Part shown: positions 10,309-21,944 of the stretch, one piece after another | Layout of the letters: each line of letters begins with the position of its first letter | How positions within the stretch are numbered: position 1 is the stretch's first letter | Assembly: GCA_038030265.1 (NCBI GenBank) | Contig: CM075943.1 | Location: 2,976,001-3,040,000, forward strand | Source of the DNA: Corythucha ciliata | Taxonomy: Eukaryota > Arthropoda > Insecta > Hemiptera > Tingidae | Direction of reading: 5' to 3' | DNA: 64,000 nt | Position numbers and translations under genes: made by a program | The notes under the pieces: model-generated | What the model was told of the DNA's origin: nothing | Seen by the model: only the letters and a program-made list of their open reading frames with translations | Database searches by the model: none

Positions 10309-10985
10309 TGAAGAAGCGAAAAAAATGTTCGAAGGATTCGTTGTAAACGATAAAACTTACAAATTGCAGATTCGAAATTACATTGCTGATGCTCCTGCAA
10401 GGGCATTCTTGCGGAAAGTAAAACCCCACAACAGCTACTTCTCTTGTGAAAGGTGATTGGAAGCTTGGGAGAATGACGTACGATCGTAAAGATGACTCTG
10501 AATTGAAAACAGATGAATCATTCTCTTGTAGAGATCATATGGACCACCATACCGGCGATTCGCCCCTTGAACAGTTGGGCACACTCATGATATCCCAATT
10601 TCCTATAGATGGCATGCACTTACTGTACTTGGGAATCACCAAAAGACTCTTCAAAATGCTTCTTGAACCAAAAGCTAGTCAACACAAAATTTGCGACTCT
10701 GTCATAAGAGCGGCTTCGTCAAAAATTATTTCTTACGCTTCATATTTCCCTAGTGAATTTTACGAAACCTAGGGGGTTGAGTGAGTGGAGGATTTACAAG
10801 GCCACGGAATGGAGACGCATAGTTCTGTATGATGGTATTATTTTTATGATAATATTTAATAACAGTTCCATTTACGGAAACTTCTTGTTGCTGCACTGCG
10901 CATTGAGAATTTTATCAGAAAAGAACACTCGTTTGTATGAGCTGCATGGCGAATATGAGCTTAACTCATACTTAACTGACGGGTA
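10262..10985 (+). pseudogene. transposase relic (Transposase_21/CACTA-like animal family)
   Basis: Coding starts at or before 10262 with EFLKQFIEEAKKMF, then a block with IADAPARAFL and YFSCER. A frameshift near 10450 leads to GRMTYDRKDD, then FPIDGMHLLYLGITKRL, and a second near 10765 to PRGLSEWRIYKATEWRR and a FLLLHCALRIL block. The order DAPAR - C-x2-C-like - FP(L/I)D.MHL...G - KATE(W/F)R - HCA(I)RIL is that of a large transposase-like family in insects, aphids and cnidarians often listed beside DUF4806 proteins. It is broken by two frameshifts and has neither N- nor C-terminus. The strand is opposite to the neighbouring DUF4806 gene, head to head, which suggests rearrangement. Confidence 0.65.
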
Positions 10986-11029
10986 AGAGCAAGGTAAGAG
11001 CTTCGGAGTAGAAAGTTGGTTCGATAGGG

Positions 11030-11552
11030 AAAAGTTATTCCAGGTGGCGCCTGTATCCTACTTGGTGAAGCACTCTACCACGAGTTTTGGCAACGTTAGA
11101 GCCCCAGCGAGGATGTTTAGAGTTGAAGTCACCACCCAGTAAGAAGTGGTTTCCGAGTTCATGAATTTCGCTGCAGAAATGTATTTCGCATAGCCGATTT
11201 TCCAGGGGAAGAGTAGAATGATCCAATCTGGTACAGTGTGTTATTGATTTTTAATTGGACCCTGGCAACCTGAAATTCTTCCTCTGCAATGCAAGGCAGC
11301 TCGTCATGTTGAATCGTATCTCTAATTAAGCACTAGTGACCCTCCCTTTCTTCTTTCACTAGGGTGGTCTGCGCGGTAGATTCTGTATCCTGGGACAAAA
11401 TAGTTTATGTGTGGCGCCAGTTTGGTCTCGGTAGCTAGGAATATGTCCACATTATACAATGCGAGGAGAGCTTTGATTTCGTGGTATTTATTGTTGATCC
11501 CCTTGGAGTTCCATGTGCTAATTTGTAAGTTTTGATCAATTTGCGTGGTCAT
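11030..11552 (-). pseudogene. Jockey-type LINE apurinic-like endonuclease fragment
   Basis: Minus-strand frames read ISTWNSKGINNK, FLATETKL and, after a frameshift near 11330, LLGGDFNSKHPRWGS. These are the N, E and GDFN-KH blocks of the EEP endonuclease that non-LTR retrotransposons use to nick the target. Histidine-containing later blocks are missing. It most likely belongs to the same element as 8257-8880. Confidence 0.8.
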
Positions 11553-11599
11553 TTTTTAAGGATAGCTTCCGGATGAATGATCAGGACTTTAACCAGTCG

Positions 11600-13170
11600 T
11601 AGTCCCATCTAGGACAAACAAAAATCGTCAGGATCGCAAGGCGAAAAATAAAAAATAGCGAAAAAGCGCATATTCGCAGAAAAAAATGAGTAAAAACGCC
11701 GTAAAAGCTGCAATCCACGCTCAGCCGGATCAACAAATATTGAAAAAACACTAATTCGAGGTTTCTCGAGGCAATATCAAGGCTGAAATTAAGAAAAAAA
11801 AACACTAATTCATAAGATAAAAGTGAAAAAATCGCTGTAATTCACGCTTAAAATTAAGATATAGAGCTTATACGATGTTAAAATTCGCGGATAAACTAGA
11901 GAGAAGTGTTAAATGTGCTGCTAAAATTTAGAAAAACGCAAATTCAAGGACAAATTTTTCCTTAATCGAGAATTGCTTCAATGCGTGGCTACAGCTGCGA
12001 AACAGCGCGTATTGAATGCTGAAATGAAGACTGACGCTAATTCGCGGATCAATTCGAGAAAATGCCTAATTTTGTGGCAAAACTAGAGAAAAACATGGAA
12101 GTAAAAGCGCTAATTCACGGAAACTAAGGCAAATGCAGGTTCCCGCCCAAAATTGTGATAAAGGGCAATAATGCGTTAACGGAGTGCTAAAGAAAGAATT
12201 CGAGGCTAAAATTGAAGAATAATTCGCAGCTAAACTTGAGAAAATGTGCTCATTCGCATTATAATTTGAGAAAAACGCTAATTTGTAAATCAATTTGGGA
12301 AAATCCGCGACTAAAATTATGAGAAATAGCGATAGTTCTCTATAAAATGGAGAGAAAAGAAACGCTTATCCGCGTGACTTAAGGTGCGTTTACACTGAAG
12401 TGTCGCGCTACATTTATTGCTTGAAATTTAGTGCCAGACACAAATTTCCTTGATGTAAACAAAATCTTCCAGACATTTTTATCAGAATTTTTACAGTCAA
12501 TATATGTATATGTGTCTGACACTTTACATTTTTGTCGAGACATAGGTGTAGCTGCTTAAATGTCAGACACTTTAGTGTAAACGCACCTTAAGAAGTGAAG
12601 AAAACGCTTAATTCCCGATTTCCCGGTCTAAAACGGATAAATGGCGCTAATACGCTGTTAAAATTTAGAAAAACGCTAAACATCACGGATACATTTATGC
12701 CATAACCCGCTTATCTACAGCTAAAACTGAGGCAACTGCAGATTCTATCCTAAAATTGAGATAAAGAGCGTATTCGATGGGAAAATCCATCAATTCGCGG
12801 CTAAAATTGACAAGTAAATTTCATTCGCAAGAGAAAAACGCTATTTCGCAGTTTTGGGGGAAATCCGCTAATTCGGGGCTAAATTTAATTGAATAAAAGC
12901 GGTAATTCGCCGGCAGATCGAAGAAATATTTCTCGGTTAAAATTAAGAAATAATTCGCAGCTAAAACTGTGGAGAAAAAAGGCTAACTCGGGGATCATTT
13001 TGAGGAAAGCCGTTGCTAAAATTGAGGAAACGCGGTAATTCGCGCCAAATATGGAGAAAATGAAGAAAAACGCTAATTCCCGGCTATCAAAGTGTAAAAG
13101 AGCTAATCCGCTCCTAAAATCCTGGAAAAACGCTAATTCGCGGATACATTTAATTTAAAAAGGGGGTGGC
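11600..13170. repeat. type 1 minisatellite array (forward)
   Basis: About fifty diverged units of 28-32 bp, core AATTCGCGGCTAAAATTG followed by AGAAAAACGCT. Some units are reduced to the A-rich half. The array is split by a MITE at 12379-12591. No coding frames. Confidence 0.85.
12379..12591. mobile_element. MITE flanked by TTAA
   Basis: TTAA at 12379-12382 and 12588-12591 flank a 205-bp core. The core ends are inverted repeats, GGTGCGTTTACACTGAAG on the left and the complement of GGTGCGTTTACACTAAAG on the right, about 22 bp with one mismatch. TTAA target duplication is typical of piggyBac-like and some other cut-and-paste families. No coding capacity. It has inserted into the type 1 array, so it is younger than the array. 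Confidence 0.8.
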
Positions 13171-13232
13171 ATGGAAACATGATGGAAACAATGGATGAAT
13201 CATTGTTTCATAAAAGGTCTGTTCGCGAACCT

Positions 13233-13272
13233 GCTCTGGGGCGCACCAGGATGCACTAGTGCGCACCAGAGC
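13233..13272. repeat. 14-bp imperfect hairpin
   Basis: GCTCTGGGGCGCAC at 13233 and GTGCGCACCAGAGC at 13259 pair with one mismatch around a 12-nt spacer. Surrounding bases 13171-13628 hold no gene. Confidence 0.5.
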
Positions 13273-13628
13273 ACCCTAAAATGCTTTTCCTGAGAAATGA
13301 GTGCAGGCTTGGACAAGCTGGGGCAGCTGGTGTAGCGAGTGTAGGGCGTTCGCGATGAATTCTGTGCTGCACCAGCCTGCCCCAAGTTACTCCAAGTTTT
13401 TTGATAAATGCAACAGTCCCGTTACCTTCTTTCCTTCTCATTCTTGTTCACTTCATTCAATCTCGGCGTTTAGGCCGGTAGTACTAATTTGAATAAACTT
13501 CTTAAATTCGAGTTAATCAAAACTATATGTATGTTGTATGCCGTATGTTGTGTCGGGTGAGCCTCCGTCTTATCTGTTTACCAAGAAAAAGAGAAGGCAA
13601 CAAGACTGTTATGAATTTGCACCTGCCC

Positions 13629-13680
13629 AGTGGCGGATCCAAGGGAAGGGCCACAGGGTCCATGGCCCCTCCCTTGGAGC
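13629..13680 (+). mobile_element. hAT-like terminus with subterminal hairpin
   Basis: Starts CAGTGGCGGATCCAAGGG. CCAAGGGAAGGGCCA and TGGCCCCTCCCTTGG then form a near-perfect stem. Same style as the ends at 16799, 21907 and 52057. The other end was not identified. Confidence 0.5.
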
Positions 13681-13904
13681 CGCGAGTTCACTTCCGCAAA
13701 AACATCATCGAAACCACCTCCCAAACACTAACAAGGAATTGTCACCTTCTCAAATTTTAAGGTCGAAGGCCCCTTAGAAATGAATGTTTCACGTGTGACG
13801 TCGTGGTCGTTGGTATCAGCCGGTTTTATCGACTCCAGTACGAACGGTTGGTAACAAAAAAACGGTGTGGTTGCCACGGCGTCTTAAACAACGCCCTTCG
13901 ATCC

Positions 13905-14117
13905 TTTAAGGTCTATCCACACACATCAGTGCCGTAAACGGGACGTGCCACGTCCGGCAAGTAAAATATTATTCTCATACGGGGATTGAGAGGCTCATTC
14001 ACACATATCCGGCACGAGTCAGGGACGTGACCCTTCAATTTCCATTGAGATAATATTTTATTTGCCGGAGGGGGCACGTCCCGTTCACGGCACTGATGTG
14101 TGTGAATCGACCTTTAA
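13905..14117. mobile_element. MITE with ~68-bp inverted ends and TTTAA flanks
   Basis: TTTAA occurs at 13905-13909 and 14113-14117. The 203-bp core starts GGTCTATCCACACACATCAG and its reverse complement starts GGTCGATTCACACACATCAG. Similarity continues through ACGGGACGTGCC and the AATAAAATATTAT block, about 68 bp per arm. No open frame. The end GGT..(T)CACAC resembles the MITE at 12379, suggesting a related transposase. Confidence 0.75.
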
Positions 14118-14239
14118 GCGGCATTTTTCCGAGCCCCTGAGGCCAACAAGCATCGAGATTCTTCCTTAGCCTTCAGGCCTGTCCGCGGGAAAGTTCAGGT
14201 GCGCAGGAAGTTGAAAACAGTGGGGTCACTGTAGCAAAA

Positions 14240-15190
14240 ACGGACTCCAAGCAACCTAAAAATGGCTAGCCTGACGATTCTTGCAGCCCTGAAAATGACC
14301 AAACTGACAATTCATGTTCCAAAAATGGGCAATACTGACCATTCCCGCCTTTGGCTTGACGGAGCATATTTGTGTTCTAAATAAAACGGTTAAACTGACT
14401 ATTCTCGCCCTCAAATGCCTTAACAGGTGTTTTCTGCTCTGAAAAGTGCAAAATCAACCATTCGCGTGCAAAGAACGGCCAAACTGACCACTCAGTCCTT
14501 TGACTTCACAAGCCTATTTGCCCTAAAAATGAAAAAACTGACGATTCACGCCTTGAAAATGCCTGAAAGCTGACTAGCGATTTGCGCTCCAAACATGGTG
14601 AGCCTGACTTTAGTGCCACTTAAAAGAGCCAAAACTGACCATTCGTGCTTAGAAAGTTACTAAAAATGCAATGCCTGCTGTAAAAATGGCCAAAGTGGCA
14701 ATTCTCGTTTCAAAAATAGCAAAACATACCATTCGGACCCTAAAATGCCAAAACTGATGATTTTCGCTTCGAAAATATAGCTGAGGCTAATATTCAGTCC
14801 TTATTCACGTAAATGACCTGACAATTTGCACCTTGGAAATGGCAAACTGACCATTCGCAACCTACAAATGGTATGGCGGACTATTTGTACCATAAAAATG
14901 GCAAAACTGAGTGTTAATGTCCACAAAATGGTTAAATGAACGGTTCAGCCCTTGATAATCGCTAAAAAGAGTTCGTAGTCTAGACTAAAAAGACGGATTT
15001 GTGCGCCCTGAAAATATCACACTGACTATTCTTGCTTCATAAATGACCAAATGCTGAGCCTCCACGACATTAAAATGTCTGTACTGTTTTCGCCATGTAC
15101 ACGGCTTAACTGACGCGACTCGAGCCATGCGAACGGCCAAATTAAAGGCCTTTCGCGCCGTAAAAGATTAAGTGACTCAATCAATGACCC
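14240..15190. repeat. type 3 minisatellite array
   Basis: About thirty units of roughly 30 bp, core CCAAACTGACCATTCG followed by CGCCCTAAAAATGG. Strongly diverged. A second array of the same type is at 56920-57590. Confidence 0.8.
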
Positions 15191-15931
15191 AGTCGTCCCC
15201 CCGCCCTCCACCTCACCAAATACGACCGTCTACACATTACCCACTGAACTCAAGGAGGAGGCTCAAGCCCTCTGAGCCCTGCCTGCCAAGGTTGAAGCTT
15301 TACCGTGTTCCGTGGCTTGGAGCTCCACTGTAATTCAAACAGCTGTCGATTGTGTGGATAGCATGTTCAACTTTACTGTCCACAGCCTTATGCGAACGTG
15401 AGCAATAAGTGGTCAAAAACGGTGGCATCACAGTGAGAACCACTTCAACCGCTCATTTGATCGAAAATTCGTCTCGATTTTCGTACTCTCTGTGTAGAAA
15501 AACCTCTAAATACATGGTTTAGCCTTTTTTTTTTAAATTTGATCATTTTGTCTATTCAAATTGTTTCTATTTAACCGGGCGTGGTTTATGAGCCCCATGG
15601 ACAATGCCCAATTGCTCCTAGAAAACGAATCGAAAAGAGGTTAAAAGATAAGGCTGGGGAGAGGTTAAACGCGCAGATTATTGGGTTTGCCGAGTCCAAA
15701 ACTCAGAAGTGATTCCAGCATTTTTGAAATATTTTTTTAAAGAAAAGAATTCCAACAATCTTCGACTACGCGATAGTCTATTAATTGTATTTGTAACAGC
15801 AAGTTTGGCATACAGCCATTTGGCACTTCAGGCATTAGGCACTTCAGGCCTAAAGGAGTGTTTATAAAGCAATACTTCCACAGGAGTAAGAAAGTCACCC
15901 GTCAACCAGTTTTTTTAGAGAAGGGTTTGGT
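15191..15931. other. gene-free stretch
   Basis: No domain-like frame. A short direct repeat of GGCACTTCAGGC lies near 15820-15855. Otherwise unremarkable. Confidence 0.45.
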
Positions 15932-16798
15932 GTGACTGTTGAAATGTTGAAATCACTGTTTCCGACAACTCCTTGCCTTCACCTCCTTTCACATACGACA
16001 AATCCAAGCAAATGCATAAGATTGACTCTTGCAGTAGCACTGCTTTTGAACTTAATTATCAAAATGTACAATGCCCAATGTTCCAAAATAGTCAGAGAAG
16101 CATCGAATAAGTCGAGGGTTGTGTGGCAGATCGTTGATCAGGAACTTCATCCCAATAATAAGTCACCGTGTCGTACTTCTAAGCTTTCTGCTGACACCCT
16201 TAACGACCACTTCATTGATGGCGTTGCTAACTTGGATGGACTCGGGATGTGATTCTCTCGCACCCTTAATTGCCCCTGGCGGTGGAGGAGGTGTATGAGA
16301 CTATGTCTTCTTTGAAGGCTAGCTATAGCACGGATATTTATGGCCAATCACCGGCTATGATGGTGTGAATATCGGAGTTTATTTCAGAGCCATTGGCCTT
16401 TATTTATAACTTGATAATATCCACTGGTGAGTTTCCGTCTTGCTTCAAGTTTTCTAGGGTACTCCCTTTACTAAAAAAAAGGGTCACCTGACTATCCAGA
16501 TAACTATCGCCACATATAGCTATTCTTCCAGCGATATCGAAGCCTCTAGAGGTTCTCTTATACCACCAGTTGTTGGATTATTCTGAATCTAAGAATCTTT
16601 TTACTGAGTCCCAGTTTGGCTTTCGTCCGGGACGCGGCACATCTTCGGCGGTGGCAACTTTTGTGAGGTGTATCCTGAAGGATTCTGGGAGACCAAGTGC
16701 TCTGCTCTGCAGTATGGGCTCGGCGGGGATGCTCTGAGTCTCCTAGGGTCATACCTGGGTGGCCGTCGACAGTCCGTTGCGTTTAATGATCAGCTATC
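15932..16798 (+). pseudogene. LINE ORF2, pre-RT and RT fingers/palm, first half
   Basis: Broken frames give SKSRVVWQIVDQEL and KLSADTLNDHF, typical of the pre-RT region, then VEEVYETMSSLK and TDIYGQSP. These are followed by FPSCFKFSRVLPLL with YPDNYRHI (RT blocks 1-2), FTESQFGFRPGRGTSSA (block 3) and LLGSYLGGRRQSVAFND (block 5). There are many stops and frameshifts. The reading continues at 18965 after a 2.2-kb insertion that begins with CAGTGGCGG at 16799. Same family as the LINE at 62405-64000. Confidence 0.8.
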
Positions 16799-18970
16799 CA
16801 GTGGCGGAACAACGCCTGTCGAGGCCCGGGGCGGAAATCTCTTGGAGGCCCTTTAGTCTCTAATTAAACTCGGAATATACATCTCAACATTTAGCCGCTA
16901 ATTCTTGCTTTTCCCCATTCTGTCTGCGAATTAGCGCTTTTCCGCTACTTTAGCGCTTTTTCCTAACTTGTTGCTACGTACTTACCCCAATAATAGCACA
17001 TTTTGCGCGCCTTCTCAATTTTACCTGTCTATTACGAGCCTATTAGCGCATTTTCCTTATTTTAGCTGCGATGTGGCCTTCAGAGACCCGCTCCCCCTCC
17101 CCGCCGACTGGTTGCTTCCTCATACTCATAATCATACGCTAAAGGCTCCGAATGATGAAATTTGGCGGCTATTCATCAAACTTTGGAAGAAATAATTTTG
17201 TGCTTCAGCTTTCGCCATAGAAACTGCCAATTTTATTCCCGAAAATTGGGTTTCTCGCAAGAGTCAAGGGCTAAAACTACCAATGTCGCGTATATTAAGC
17301 CAGGAAACTTGTGATTTCGCTCAAAATAGGACCGAAACATGCAAACTCACTCAATTTTAACATTTCACGTAAATTCTATTCCAAATTCAAACGTGAAGGG
17401 CGCAGTCGGGATCTTTTAGTAGCGTTGGAGAACTTTTTTCCCCTAATTTTAGCCTCCGAAAACTGCGTATGTGAGTTTTCTCAATTTTATCCGCGAATAA
17501 GCTCATTTTCTCATTCCCCCCCCCCAATTAGCTCATTTTCTCATTTACAGCTGCGAATCGGCGCTTTTTAAAGCTCTTATAGCCTTGAACTTGCCTACAG
17601 AAACCGCAAATTAGGTAGCGTTTAAGTGCTCTTTCCCAATTTTATCCGCAAAGTAGCAATTTTTCGAAATTTAAGCTGTGAATTGGCGCTTTTCTCTATT
17701 TTAAACACCAATTCGTGTTTTTCTCCATTTATTACCCACGAATTAGCGCTTTTTCACAGTTTATTTGCACGCTTGAATTAGCGCTTTTTGTCAATTTTAT
17801 TCCAAAAGTTGCCCCATGAATCACCGAGTTGGCGTTTTTTACCCAAGAATCTGCAAGTTGGCGTTTTCTCAATTTCAGCTATGAATTAGCCTTTTTACCC
17901 TCAATTTTAGAAGTGAATGAGCTTATTTGCACATTTTTTAATTTTAGCTGCGAGTTTTATAGCTTTTTTTCTGGATTTTATCCGTAAAATTGGAATTTTT
18001 CATACCTTAGTTATGAATTAAAGTTTTCCTCCACTTTTAGACGCGAATTCTCGAATCAGCGCTTTTTCTCAATTTTAGTCCCAGCCCTGGCAATCCGTGA
18101 GTTCTCAATTTTTAAAGCTGCCAAATTGTAACTCTTTACAATAATAGCGATATGATCTAATATTTAGACTCGAATGTGCGTTGTTCTCTTTTTTATCCGT
18201 CAATTAGCGTTTTTCTTATTTTTAGCCGCGTGAACTAGCGCTTTTTCTCAATTTCAGCCCCGAAGTTGCCCCCCAAGAATCGGCGAGTTGGCGTTTTCTT
18301 ATTTTCAGCTATGCATTGGATTAGCGTTTTTTTTTTCTCAATTTTATCAGTAAATTAGCACATTTTCCTAATTTTAGCTACGATTTTTAGCGGTTTTTCA
18401 CGATTTTATCCGTGAAATCGTTGAGTTTTGCTCAACTTTTATTTAGACGCGAATCCCCCCCCCCCCCAATCACGCTCCAATGTCCCAATGTTGCCCCGAG
18501 AATTCATGAGTTAGCGTTTCCCCTTTAAGCTGTTAATTTGCGCTTTTTCTCAATTTTAAAGCTGCTAAATTGTAGCATTTTATCACAATTTTAGCTGTGA
18601 ATTAGCGTGTTTCTTGTTTTTTAAGACGCGAATTCGCGTTTTTCTTTTTTTCGTCCTTGAATTAGCATTTTTCTCAATTTTAGCAGCGTGAATTAGCGCT
18701 TTTTCCTAATTTCAGTCCCGATTTGGCTCCAAAAGTTCGTGATTTTGCGTTGCCTCAATGTCAGCTGTGAATTAGCGTTTTTATCTATACCAACAGCCAT
18801 AAATTTCGGCAATTTTTCTCAATTTCAGCCGTGAATCAACGTTTTTCTCTATTTTCACAGGCGAGTTTAGCCATTCGTTCTCATCTTATCTACTTAAAAA
18901 TCCCGATTTTTTCATCTTTAAGCTATTCAGGGGCCCCCATCTGAACGGGCGCCCGGGGTGGTCCGCCCCC
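16799..18970. mobile_element. ~2.17-kb minisatellite-cored element, inserted in a LINE
   Basis: The left end reads CAGTGGCGGAACAACGCC, then CCCGGGGCGGAAATCTCTTG and AGTCTCTAATTAAACT. The right end, read on the minus strand, is GGGGGGCGGACC followed by AATAGCTTAAAGATGAAAAA and AGAACGAATGGCTAAACTCG. Both ends match those of the 2.16-kb element at 52057-54216 in the opposite orientation. The interior 16870-18925 is a type 1 minisatellite in reverse orientation (AGCGCTTTTTCTCAATTTTAG), roughly seventy units, with no protein gene. It separates RT block 5 from the [10 protein letters not shown] block of the host LINE, so it is a true insertion. The last right-end bases are eroded and I see no target-site duplication. 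Confidence 0.75.
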
Positions 18971-19385
18971 CTCGCGTGCGTGCCATTTGTCGCGGTGTAC
19001 CTCAGGGCTCAGTGCTTGGACCGTTTCTTTTTTTTTGAACTTCATTAATGACCTTCCGTCCAGTGCGGTTAGATGTTTCCTCAATGCTGATGATGTTTTA
19101 GTGGTTTTTCCATCTTCTGTTGACGCCTCATTGTGCTGCGAAGACGTTTCTTCTTGGTGTAAAGACATCGGATCTACTCCTTAACGAGCGGAAACCTAAA
19201 TGCCTGAGCTTCCAGCTGAAATGTTGTGAATCGGACCGCGAGACGGCCTCTCTTCTGGGATTTACCCTCGATTCTTCTTTTAATTGCAGGACCCACGTGG
19301 ATGTCTTGTCTAGGAAACTAGCCAAGGCAATATTTTTGCTTCGTCGGCTTACACTCTCAGTGGATGAGGTTGCCCTTTGACGGCT
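18965..19385 (+). pseudogene. LINE ORF2, second half of the interrupted RT
   Basis: Continues the LINE of 15932-16798: [13 protein letters not shown] (RT block 6), FINDLPSS, then FLNADDVLVVF. The catalytic Y/FADD is present here as NADD. The thumb follows: SLLGFTLDSSFNCRTHVD and AKAIFLLRRLTLSVDEV. Frameshifts lie near 19020 and 19170. It ends at about 19385, where type 1 repeats begin, and the C-terminus is missing. Confidence 0.8.
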
Positions 19386-19419
19386 AAACATCAGAAATCC
19401 GGCTAACGCACTGTTCATC

Positions 19420-20040
19420 GGGCAAGTTCACGGCTAAAATTGAGACAAAGTTGTTATTCATTACCAAAGCGAAAAAAAAAAAAATCGCTCAATCGCCGCT
19501 AAAATGGATAAAAACGCTAATGCAGAGCGCTAATTTGCGGCTAGAATGGAGAAAACGCGAATTCATGGTTTTTATGGCGTCAACTTTGTAGCTAAAATTG
19601 AGGAACAGTGCTTTAATTAATGGCGAAAATAACAAAATCGCTAATCCGATGCTGTAAAATTGAGACAAATTGCCAAACCACGGCTAAAAACAATAGCGCC
19701 AATTAGCGGCTAAAAATTGAGACAAAGTCAATTCGCTGTTTCTAGTTGCATCTTTGTCCTTAAAATTGAGGTACAAATCGCTAATTCGCGTCTAGAGCTG
19801 AGAAAAATTTCTGAATCGCGACTATAATTGAGCAAAAGCCCGTAATTCATGGCTTTTAAAAGTGCGTATTCGCGGTTATAGAATTGAGAAAAAGTCAATT
19901 CGTGGTTTATGGCGGCATCTTGGTCCTTGATTGAAAAGCAAGCGACAATTGAGGGATAAAAGTTTAAAAATCGCTTATTTGCGGCTACAATTAATTGAAA
20001 AAAAGCGATAATTCGTGGCTAGAACGGAGAAATCGTCGTA
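19420..20040. repeat. type 1 minisatellite array (forward)
   Basis: About twenty units in the orientation CGCTAATTCGCGGCTAAAAT, opposite to the array in 16870-18925 on the other side of the LINE fragment. Confidence 0.8.
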
Positions 20041-21905
20041 CACACCAGTAACCGTTTTCATTTATAAAATTGAAATTTCCTTGGAGCATGCAGTGGAGCA
20101 AGGACAATTGCAGAACTCGGAGCACTCTGCATTAGTGCCCAGTATTATACTCTTAACCCTTTCACACAGCTACTTATTCCCATCACCCTTCAGTTATAAG
20201 GTACTCAAAAAAGGTATGAGAAAGAAAAATAAAGGTGTGAGGGGAGAATAGAATTGAATCAAACCTTACTTCCTCAGGTGTTGGCTTCCTATTCTTTGGA
20301 ATTATAATGATCAGGTTCGATCAACCCCCTCATCTGTATCCTTGTAATGAGCAGGTAAACTGTGGATTAACCACCGCGGTGAATCTTGTCAACCGACATT
20401 CAAATGGTAATATCGGTTTGTTATTCTGCTAATTCTCGAGTGGCGAGTGTATACCGTTTCATCTTAAAAGTGTTAATGAGAGCCGCGTACTTTACATAAT
20501 ACGCGTTAATGGTGTTTATCCATGTCAATCATTGCAGCTCTTTTGAAAGTGCGGGGAAATAATAAATTCATTTGTATCATTTGAGACGCATCCGTGAATA
20601 TAATTTCAATTTCATGTGCATTCTTTTCAATCCATGGTTCACATTGGTCGTTCAAAATCCCTTTTTAAATTTAGCAACCTCATCTTTCAAGTTTTCTTGA
20701 TTTCTTGTTGAAAACAGAGTTAAATTGGGCAGGGGGGGGAAGGGTGTTCAGATTAACGAGTAACTTTTTTTCTATTGGTTCACTATGGGAAACAAATGAC
20801 CACTAACGGATGCGAGTTTCATTTGAAAGGCATACGTCCAAAAAGGGGTTCACCGAGGATATAAACTCTAAAAAAAAAAAAAAGAAAAAGGTACAGCAAA
20901 CTGACAAATCCAATACTCGCCCCCCCCCCACCATTGTGCCCTCAAAAATACCTTTAAAAACGAGCAAGAGAGATTGTGAAAGAAAGATAAAGAGGGGGTA
21001 GAAAAATTCAATCTAAACAGTAGCCGTCATCCTCCCACCTTTCCATAGTTTTTGTTTTTCTTACTCGACGAGAGCTAAAATGAAAGAAAAACAGAACGAG
21101 AGAGCTCAATTTTTACTTTTCCAACGCTTGCCTCCCTCCAATCCACCACTTTCAAAATTATTTCCACCCCTTTACACAGGACTCCACCTTTTCGGCACCT
21201 TTCTGCCAATACGGACAAATTTCATCAAGTGCTTTTATTGTGTAGTGTTTTAAAAACCAATAAAAAAAAAGGTAGAGTACAACCAAAACACTATTAAATA
21301 GAATGAACGTACGCGGATAATAATTATGGGCGCGGTGGACGCATAGAGTACAGTAAATTAAACCTTTGAGTGGGTTTTCAGTTTCACAGTGCGTAGCGGA
21401 AAGACCAAATTTTATATCGAGTACTCCTTGCTGATATCTTCGAGTACCTCCACTCGCTGGCCTCCGTGAGCCCCCAATTCGTGTGACAGTTCACATCTCG
21501 TGTTTATGGAAATAGTCCAGTCAATCCAAGGTTTTGAGCGGAAACAAATATGGGATTTTGTTTTTTTGCGGGAATGTGTACGGGAGGGTCCTCTGATCAA
21601 TGTCTAATAAAGTCCCGAGCTGAATCTTCTGCCCCAGGGGGGAGGGGTGCTGATTAAATGTACCCTTTTGTGGTTTTTCGCCTGTATCTCAAAAAAAGTG
21701 CGTCTTGGACGAAAACTTCTGGGATACAGAATAGAAGCTCATTGAATTCCCTTCAACTTTTACCCTACACATTTTTTTAAATTCTTCGAAGTTTTTGAGG
21801 TGTACGCCACTGAAACGTGACCTTTTTAAAAAAAATGATTTTAACCTCAAGTTTTTTTCTCAAACTTTTCATCCTACCTTCTTACCTGTTAACTTTGACT
21901 TGAAT
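20041..21905. other. gene-free stretch
   Basis: No recognisable protein, RNA or transposon. Contains an A-rich run near 20870-20890 and a C-run near 20921-20931. One open frame at 20015-20251 shows no domain features. Confidence 0.4.
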
Positions 21906-21906
21906 C

Positions 21907-21939
21907 CAGTGGCGGATCTACGGGGTGGGTTTTGAGGGT
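21907..21939 (+). mobile_element. hAT-like terminus split by a LINE insertion
   Basis: CAGTGGCGGATCTACGGGG leads to GGTTTTGAGGGT (21928-21939). The last 12 bases recur at 25758-25769, where the sequence continues TTAAACCCCCCC and then element interior with type 1 repeats at 25970-27010. Removing the LINE restores a normal G-tract/C-tract terminus. Confidence 0.7.
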
Positions 21940-21944
21940 CTGCC

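Noticed and set aside
18971..18985. Target duplication for the 16799-18970 element
   Set aside because: AGCTAT occurs near both ends (16793 and 18921) but the right copy lies inside the conserved subterminal block, so it is not a duplication.
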